From Ophiobolus disseminans (lineage: Eukaryota; Ascomycota; Dothideomycetes; Pleosporales; Phaeosphaeriaceae), in NCBI GenBank assembly GCA_010093685.1, contig MU006216.1, forward strand, positions 261,065 through 325,064: DNA of 64,000 bases, read 5' to 3'. The notes under the pieces are model-generated. The model had not been told where the DNA came from, did no database searches, and was given only the letters and a program-made list of their open reading frames with translations. Below are positions 58,393 to 64,000 of the stretch, in pieces (position 1 is the first letter of the stretch; every line of letters starts with the position of its first letter). The position numbers and the translations under genes were made by a program.

Positions 58393-58773
58393 ATGATCCC
58401 TTTCACCTTCGAGACCGTTGCTCTGCACACATACTACAAAGACTCCATCATCGGTACACAACCCTGTGTCGTACATTCTCGTAGGTCAACACTACGTCTA
58501 GATCAAGTCAAAGCCATGCACAGCGGTGCATGTCATCAAGGCCACGACTGGAGTGTTATTTTCCTTTTCGAGGATATGAGATACACGGCGCTCCCTATTG
58601 TATACATCGAACGTGATGGTATGGCCAAGTGGACTGTGCTGGAACGCAGCCGGACCTGCGTTGATCAAAGCAGTGCACTGGAAAACTTGGTTGAGGAGAC
58701 TAGAAAATTTCACATGGTATGTTTGTAGCCGCTGAGATTTTGAACGTTGCTGATGATTTTGCAGCCTGTGTGA
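58393..58773 (+). CDS. Small unrecognised protein, 110 aa (tandem family, copy 2)
   Basis: Exon 1 is 58393-58716 and a tiny exon 2 is 58765-58773, coding only Pro-Val-stop. The 48-nt intron has GTATGT and TTGCAG. Without splicing the frame ends four codons later, so the short exon is a modest call. The protein opens MIPFTFETVALHTYYKDSII. The core HDWSVIFLFEDMRYTALPIV is followed by MAKWTVLERS and a helix SSALENLVEETRKF. It matches the 19.8-kb gene along W-x-V-I, Y-x-A, I-x-Y, W-T-x-L and A-L. No known domain. Confidence 0.6.
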
Positions 58774-59098
58774 TGGAGTTGTTGTTAAGGGTATGAACTT
58801 AGAGTGATTGTCACTAATAGTTGCATTGTGACCGGCATGATGAGCATGTATTTGGAAAACTGAGGAAGTAGCAGTATTGCTTAGCGTGCGTCAGGGAAGA
58901 AGGGACCCATCATTTAGACTCCGCAAGTCTCTTCGATCGTGACAGCTTATGCACTGAGACACTTTACAATTTGCTCTCTCTATCTCCAAGCCGTCAAGCT
59001 GACTTGTAAAAAAGCGTTCCGCTTGCTAGACAAACAAGGAAATGCCATAAATCATCGCCACTCCTTCTACCTTCTCGCCATCAAAATTCCATGAAACC
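58774..59098. other. Spacer between tandem small genes
   Basis: No gene. It is likely 3' and promoter sequence. Confidence 0.5.
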
Positions 59099-59575
59099 AT
59101 GATTCCAATCGCTATGAAGTCCAACAAAACATCAGACATCATCTGGGAGAAGGAAATGCGATCGCAAATTATCTTTCAGTCCACTAGCACTCACCACATC
59201 TTCACTTGCTAACACTGTCCATAGCTCGCGCACGCGCCGCATACGGCCCGGGACACTACCATGCCTCCATATTCGACGTCATTATCAGCCAGGACACAAC
59301 AAGCATCGAAAGCCAAATCCTCGGTTCCCATCCGCAAGCGCACCTCATACGGTACGGAACGCACAAAGATTCGGACTGGATCTCTGTCGCGCACACTACC
59401 AAAGAACGCACTATCGAAGAGGCGCTGTGTGCGCTTCTGGGTATCGTGAGGGAAAAGCTGGCTAGGCAGGTAGGTATGTGGACTGACAAATGGCTCTTGA
59501 GACGATCATTCACTGATACGCTGTATAGGTTTGGATAAGACGTTTGATGCTGAGACTGAGAGCACAATTTCTTGA
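59099..59575 (+). CDS. Small unrecognised protein (tandem family, copy 3), 5' end unresolved
   Basis: The reliable part runs from about 59227 to 59473, then via a 55-nt intron (GTATGT donor at 59474, ATAG acceptor) to 59529-59575, ending ...LDKTFDAETESTIS. It contains HYHASIFDVIISQD, then SDWISVAHTTKERTIEEALC and a helix LLGIVREKLARQV, matching copies 1 and 2. An in-frame stop at 59185 shows that an upstream exon is needed. A candidate ATG at 59099 opens MIPIAMKSNKTSDIIWEKEM, like copy 2's MIP start. A TGCTAAC branch-like site and a CATAG acceptor lie at 59207-59226, but no donor in the right phase was found. It is either oddly spliced or a pseudogene. Confidence 0.4.
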
Positions 59576-59843
59576 GGGTCTGAGAGAGGGGTGTCTAGGC
59601 AAACACTGCCAAACAGGCGAGTAGTCGGTGAAAATTGACCGGTCTGGGTAGGAGTCCATATCCAGTAAACATCGTGTCATTCATATATACGCGAAAAAAA
59701 GAAAAAAGTCTGTGTTGCGATCTGCTCACCTTTCGACCATGATACACCGCCACACCTCAGGATGCTCACGTCTAGTGCAGTCGTGGTAACTTGATGATAC
59801 AGCTATACAATGCTTACTTTAGATTTTCCTAACCATGTCTTGC

Positions 59844-61208
59844 CTATCCTGCCCTACACGCATATGCAAGACAAGTGTTACCACTGCTCCTCTCATAAGG
59901 CTTACCAGACATTCGAACAGTCTCCTCCAACCAGCTCCGCAACGTACCAACAGGCCAACCCGGATCAAAATCCACGGTGAACATCATAGCCCACTCCAAC
60001 TTCTCAAACGCTTCCATGGAGCCATACAGATCCTCAATCGCACGAGTCGTCTCCGCTTTCATCACATCGCTAACTTCGTCGCTAGCTAATGCGTTCTTGT
60101 AGGCCTTGATAGTCGCCTTTACGTCAGACGGATCGGTTAGGAGGTACGCGGGCTCGTATGTTCGTCCGATTTCAATGTGCTTGGTGGCTGACGGCCATTC
60201 GTTGTAGCCGGCTTCGCGAATCAATTGGGCTGTTCCGGACGAATCTTGGACTAGTTGCAACGGGACGGCGACGGGACCTGGTAGGCTGCTGAGCACGACG
60301 TTTTGGGTGTTGGATAGTGGTGCTGTCATGCCAAGGCCGTTGTAGACTGGTTCGAGACCGTTGGAAACAAGGAGGAATTCTTTGTAGTCAGCTGGTAGAG
60401 GGGGTATTTTGAGCCGCTGTTCCATGTCGTTGATGTCTTGCTCTGTTGCGGGGTTATGCAAATAGCTCTTTGGCGGATCTTTTTGTGACTCTTTGTAGAG
60501 ACTACCTGCGTGCTTCTTCGTATTCTTTACGAGTATTTCGAGTAGCTCTTTGATTGGTCTCCCTTCATGGTCGCCCTTCTGTCGGCCGTTTTCGATTCGT
60601 ATGCGAACTGTCTCTACTATGTCCTCTGCGGCCGCAAACAGTTTCGCGTCGTCGACCCCTAATTGACGTGCGACTACGCCACTGGCTAGGAGTGGCCAAA
60701 TTTTACGGTGCTGTATCAAGGATGCGATATAGTCGTGGAAATGGTCTGTGACCTGCTCCAGCGCTTTGATGACTCTCTTGTCTTGCTGAATGTCTTCTAC
60801 GTCTGCCTTGCCCGATTGCTCGCATAATACAACTGCGATGGTGAGGCAAAGAGCAGGATCTCGTTGACATAGCTTCACCTGATTGATGAGGTCATTGTAT
60901 CTTTTCTCATCTATTGAGCCTGATGGCGGAACTTCAAGCTCATTCAGGACTTCCTTACTTCGTTCTGATCTGGGAATGACAGATGGCCAGTCGCCTGTTT
61001 GTTCGAATGCAAAATTTAAGAACTGCATTTGTCCGATCCCATGCTTCGTATGATTCTGCAAAAGCAGAAGATCAGTAATCTTGGAAGCGAAGTCGATTTT
61101 TCCCAGGACAGCGAGCTCCTTGGCTAGTCCCCTTATCTTCGAATAAACAACAGGGAGAGATGGATGGGATAAAATATCTTCCCTATCGGATTTGGTCCTG
61201 TTGCTCAT
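59844..61208 (-). CDS. SMI1/KNR4 (SUKH)-like protein
   Basis: Single-exon protein of 454 aa. The N-terminal half is helical with no recognised domain (opening MSNRTKSDREDILSHPSLPV). The SUKH core starts near residue 255: PATEQDINDMEQRLKIPPLP, then ADYKEFLLVSNGLEPVYNGL, followed by strands with EIGRTYEPAYLLTDPSD. This is the classic SUKH-1 layout. Fungal relatives include Knr4/Smi1, which links cell-wall synthesis with signalling; in bacteria the fold often serves as immunity protein. There is no signal peptide. The C-terminal region (EKLEWAMMFTVDFDPGWPVG) also looks conserved. Exact role unknown. Confidence 0.85.
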   Translation of the reverse strand: MSNRTKSDREDILSHPSLPVVYSKIRGLAKELAVLGKIDFASKITDLLLLQNHTKHGIGQMQFLNFAFEQTGDWPSVIPRSERSKEVLNELEVPPSGSIDEKRYNDLINQVKLCQRDPALCLTIAVVLCEQSGKADVEDIQQDKRVIKALEQVTDHFHDYIASLIQHRKIWPLLASGVVARQLGVDDAKLFAAAEDIVETVRIRIENGRQKGDHEGRPIKELLEILVKNTKKHAGSLYKESQKDPPKSYLHNPATEQDINDMEQRLKIPPLPADYKEFLLVSNGLEPVYNGLGMTAPLSNTQNVVLSSLPGPVAVPLQLVQDSSGTAQLIREAGYNEWPSATKHIEIGRTYEPAYLLTDPSDVKATIKAYKNALASDEVSDVMKAETTRAIEDLYGSMEAFEKLEWAMMFTVDFDPGWPVGTLRSWLEETVRMSGKPYERSSGNTCLAYACRAG

Positions 61209-61722
61209 GTTGAAGGTTTTGGCGGAACAAGCCGTGAATATTCATCAAAGTCGTGAAGCTAGGCTTATGTTTTCCGTTCATTTACAAGGAAAAGAAGTCC
61301 GTGTCGCTCCCCTGCCTTAGCTCCTTCCCCGCACGTGCCAAGGCTACCTAGGTGACCTCACCCTGCAAACTCCACTGCCCCCACAGCCCCCACAGCAATT
61401 TTCCGTCCATATGTATGATTCAAAGAGACCGAGAGCGCACCTCGGTAGCAAACTTTCACCTTTCTGCCTGAGAGGAAGTCAAATGGAATCTTGGGGCCAA
61501 GGCGAGAACTCGTACTGTATACAATCTCCCCTTGTCAGGCAGAGATTTGCAAATGGAATCTTGGAAATCTTCGGAATATGGAGTGAGAAAATCCGTGTTC
61601 TACGCCTAGGAGGGAAATTTTAAGAATATAAGAAGAGAGAAAGATGGCCAGATACCTAGATATACTGGTCGCTCGATCACACCATTGGACCTAACGATTG
61701 AAACCCTCCAGCTTCCATAGCT
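61209..61722. other. Divergent promoter of SUKH and GH105 genes, with internal repeats
   Basis: Contains a 15-bp direct repeat CAAATGGAATCTTGG at 61480-61494 and 61550-61564 (70-bp spacing). A nine-base inverted pair TCTGCCTGA / TCAGGCAGA (about 61463 and 61535) lies between them. A near-match to the TACCTAGGTA palindrome (last base differs) is at 61345-61354. These are candidate control elements of the GH105 gene. Confidence 0.45.
61480..61564. repeat. 15-bp direct repeat in GH105 promoter
   Basis: CAAATGGAATCTTGG occurs exactly at 61480-61494 and again at 61550-61564, each preceded by a short partly matching segment, suggesting a ~70-bp local duplication. It is 160-240 bp upstream of the GH105 ATG. 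Confidence 0.8.
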
Positions 61723-63020
61723 ATGAAATCTCTCCTGTTAGCAACCGCCGCCCTGGCCAGCGCAAGCCTAGCATCGGCCAAAGTCAGCCTACCAAACGGA
61801 TGGTTCACCATCGCTCCAGAAGACAAGATCAAGACAGAAACATTCCACGGCAAGCCCCGATACCTCACGTGGATGGCCGACTCACAAATCAAGCACGGCG
61901 TAGAGCCAACATCCGCCTACACAGTCTCAGCCTACCTCTCGGGCGTCCTCCTAGCCTACTCCCGCACCCACGACAAAAAGTACCTCAACTACGTCAAGCA
62001 CCACGCCGACTACGTGCTCTACCCCGCCTGGAACGGCGACGACATCCTGCTGCACAACAACAGCAACTCCATCGACGACATCCGCTTCGGCCACACTTTC
62101 CTCGACATGTACAACTTGACAGACGGGAATGAGATTTACAAGAAAGCCGCACAGGTCCTGCGTGACCAGATAGATCGCTCGTACCGCACGCCCGACGGCG
62201 GGTTTTACCACCGGTATCCAGTTTATATGGACCAGATGTGGCTCGACGGCATATTCATGCTCGATGTCTTCTACGCGCGATGGACGCACGAATTTGAGCA
62301 CGAGAACGCTACGGCCTGGGACGACATTGCGCGCCAATTCGACCTCATCGACGCGGGTACGACGGTGGATCGGAACCGAACTCGTGGCCTGCCTGTTCAT
62401 GGGTTCGATTACAGCAAGACGGCTATCTGGGCGCATCCGCAGACGGGCGCGGCGCCGCATGTATGGGGCCGTGCGGTGGGTTGGTATATCATGGCGCTAG
62501 TGGATACGCTTGATTATTTCCCCGAGAGCCATGCTGGGCGCGCGAGGTTGGTCAAGTATTTACAATCCCTAGCCGACGCCATCGTCGCTGCACAGGATCC
62601 CAAATACAAGGGCTGGTACAATATCATGGATCCGGGGTTGGGTTCAAGGTCGGGGAATTACATCGAGAGTTCCGGATCGGCCATGTTTGTGTATGGCCTG
62701 TTCAAGAGTTTGCGGCTGGGATATATCAAGGGGGATAAGTATCTTGCCGCGGCACTCAGCGGGTACGAACTTATGACGGAGACGTTTGCGAGTAAGCGGG
62801 CTAATGATGACGCGTTGGTGTGGGGATGGACTGCGCAGACGGGGAGTTTGAGCTCGAACGGTACTTTCGAGGTAAGATTCTTGATCGAGTGCGAAAGAAT
62901 ATCTGCTAATTGATATAGTACTATGCGAGTGTGCCACTGTTTGAGAACGATCTCAAGGGTGTTTCTCCGTTCCTGTACTCGAGCTATGAGTATGAACTTT
63001 ACCTGGAGAGAAAGCAGTAG
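61723..63020 (+). CDS. Secreted GH105 unsaturated rhamnogalacturonyl hydrolase-like
   Basis: Extracellular glycoside hydrolase that removes unsaturated galacturonyl residues from rhamnogalacturonan fragments after lyase action, hence a pectin-degradation enzyme. Exons are 61723-62871 and 62919-63020, joined in phase 0, giving 416 aa. The signal peptide is MKSLLLATAALASASLASAK. The (alpha/alpha)6 barrel shows the family motifs WNGDDILLHNNSN, RFGHTFLDMY, GGFYHRYPVYMDQMWLDGIF, VHGFDYSKTAIWAHPQTGAA, HVWGRAVGWYIMALVDTLDY and GNYIESSGSAMFVYGL. The last exon ends with SPFLYSSYEYELYLERKQ, as in other members. The catalytic Asp lies in the first half of the barrel (family knowledge). The start is the ATG of the signal peptide. 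Confidence 0.93.
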
Positions 63021-63288
63021 ACAGGACTAGGACCGTATTCGGCCTCAAGCCTCGACTGTTTTTTGAGGAGATGGTATTGCGAGATTAGACGGGTGTAGCG
63101 AAGATGCTGGAGTAGAGAGGGACAGAAGGTGCTTGAAAGATGATCATATCGCGGTAGTGGAACATATACTCGACCAAGCACATACCAGTCTAGAATTGCG
63201 AGAAAAGAAGCCAACACAATTCGATCGACAGGACAATCCATCCCAAGTCATTTCGATTTCCATCTCCCTTCCAAACCGCAACCCTTCC

Positions 63289-64000
63289 TCACGCCAATTT
63301 TCCCGGCACAAACGGCATCCCGCCACTCAACCCGCCATCCACCGCCCACGCCTGCGCATTAACATAGCTCGCCTCGTCGCTCGCCAAAAACAGCACCGCG
63401 CGCGCAATCTCATCCGGCTGCCCGCCCCTGCGCAGCGGATTCAACTGCCCAATCTTGCCCTCGCTGCCGCGCTTCCTGGCTGCATCGTACGTCACGCGCG
63501 TCATGCCCGTCTCGATCAAGCCGGGACACACGGCGTTGCAGCGTATGCCCGAGCCGGTGAGCTGGTACGCGCACGTCTGCATCAAGCTGATGACGGCTGC
63601 TTTGGACGCCGAATAATCCGTGGGGCCGGCATTGCTTTTCAGGCCTGCGACGGACGCGGTGGCGATGATGCTCCCGGCTGGATACGCCTTGGCGAGGGAA
63701 GTTTTGCGCATAGCAATGGAAGCGTATTTTGCAGCGAGGAAGACGCTGAGAGCGTTGGTTTTCATCACGTTCATGAACCCCGCTGAGTCTTCTTCCCAGA
63801 AGACTTTTCCGGAGCTGATGCCCGCGTTGGCGAAAAAGACGTCTAGGCGCCCGTATTTGGTGATGGCTTCTTCACACACGTTTTTGACTGAGGACTCGTC
63901 CGAGGCGTCGAAGGTGCGCGTGTGGATCTCGACGGAGGGGTATAGGGTGTTGAGTTCACGCTTGTGCAAGTCGAGATGCGTGGAGGAGAAGTCGCAGAGG
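63289..64000 (-). CDS. Short-chain dehydrogenase/reductase, 5' part beyond window
   Basis: NAD(P)-dependent Rossmann-fold oxidoreductase, cut off by the window end: the frame is open through 64000, so the nucleotide-binding TGxxxGxG region is not visible. Visible motifs are DVFFANAGIS (the NAG structural motif), IATASVAGL, the catalytic Tyr and Lys in YSASKAAVISLM, and the PG motif in CNAVCPGLIETGM. The end is AWAVDGGLSGGMPFVPGKLA, typical of classical SDRs. Many fungal SDRs act on sugar alcohols or secondary metabolites; the substrate here is unknown. It is convergent with the GH105 gene. Confidence 0.9.
   Translation of the reverse strand, partial: LCDFSSTHLDLHKRELNTLYPSVEIHTRTFDASDESSVKNVCEEAITKYGRLDVFFANAGISSGKVFWEEDSAGFMNVMKTNALSVFLAAKYASIAMRKTSLAKAYPAGSIIATASVAGLKSNAGPTDYSASKAAVISLMQTCAYQLTGSGIRCNAVCPGLIETGMTRVTYDAARKRGSEGKIGQLNPLRRGGQPDEIARAVLFLASDEASYVNAQAWAVDGGLSGGMPFVPGKLA

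Overview
This window is nuclear DNA from a filamentous ascomycete, most likely a Dothideomycete of the Pleosporales type. The evidence is gene structure and gene content. Introns are short (about 45-60 nt) with GTRNGT donors, CTAAC-like branch sites and YAG acceptors. Genes include a COT1/NDR kinase, an AflR-like Zn2Cys6 regulator, a laccase, a GH105 enzyme, DUF6536 and SUKH/Smi1-like proteins. No mobile element, rRNA, CRISPR array or convincing tRNA was seen. All splice models were read by eye and checked for frame continuity; they are inferences until RNA evidence exists.

Layout. 0-8.6 kb: one AflR-like transcription factor (minus strand) in an otherwise gene-poor stretch. 8.6-16.1 kb: the meiotic MutS homologue MSH5 (nine exons, minus), mitochondrial HSP78 (minus) and, divergently, translation elongation factor eEF1B-alpha (plus). 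17.2-25.3 kb: an MFS drug/polyamine-type transporter, two small unrecognised genes and a large DUF6536 membrane protein, all plus strand. 25.6-30.9 kb: a secreted laccase (minus) and a secreted Ser/Thr-rich protein (plus). 30.9-35.1 kb: no supportable gene. 35.1-38.1 kb: a divergent pair, the mitochondrial S-adenosylmethionine carrier and a WD40 protein resembling SWT21/WRAP53. 39.6-48.1 kb: a secreted polysaccharide deacetylase, the WD40 deubiquitinase cofactor WDR48/Bun107, an unrecognised gene with an unresolved frame break, a small basic ORF and ESCRT-I subunit VPS37. 49.2-57 kb: a long coiled-coil protein, the COT1/CBK1 kinase and RNA polymerase subunit RPB12. 57.6-59.6 kb: three tandem small genes. 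59.8-64 kb: a SUKH/Smi1-like protein, a secreted GH105 hydrolase and a short-chain dehydrogenase cut by the window end.

Most identifiable genes are housekeeping (translation, chaperone, transcription, ESCRT, meiosis, polarity kinase). They are interspersed with lifestyle genes (laccase, deacetylase, GH105, MFS, AflR-like regulator), and there is no biosynthetic cluster. The least explained content is a family of small proteins (about 94-117 aa) seen three times in tandem at 57.6-59.6 kb and once at 19.8 kb. They share a Trp/Val-Ile strand pattern and a C-terminal Ala-Leu helix. Other unusual items are repeated TACCTAGGTA palindromes in intergenic DNA, a diverged ~158-bp tandem duplication downstream of the deacetylase, and a strong GCAA-loop hairpin at 33.6 kb.
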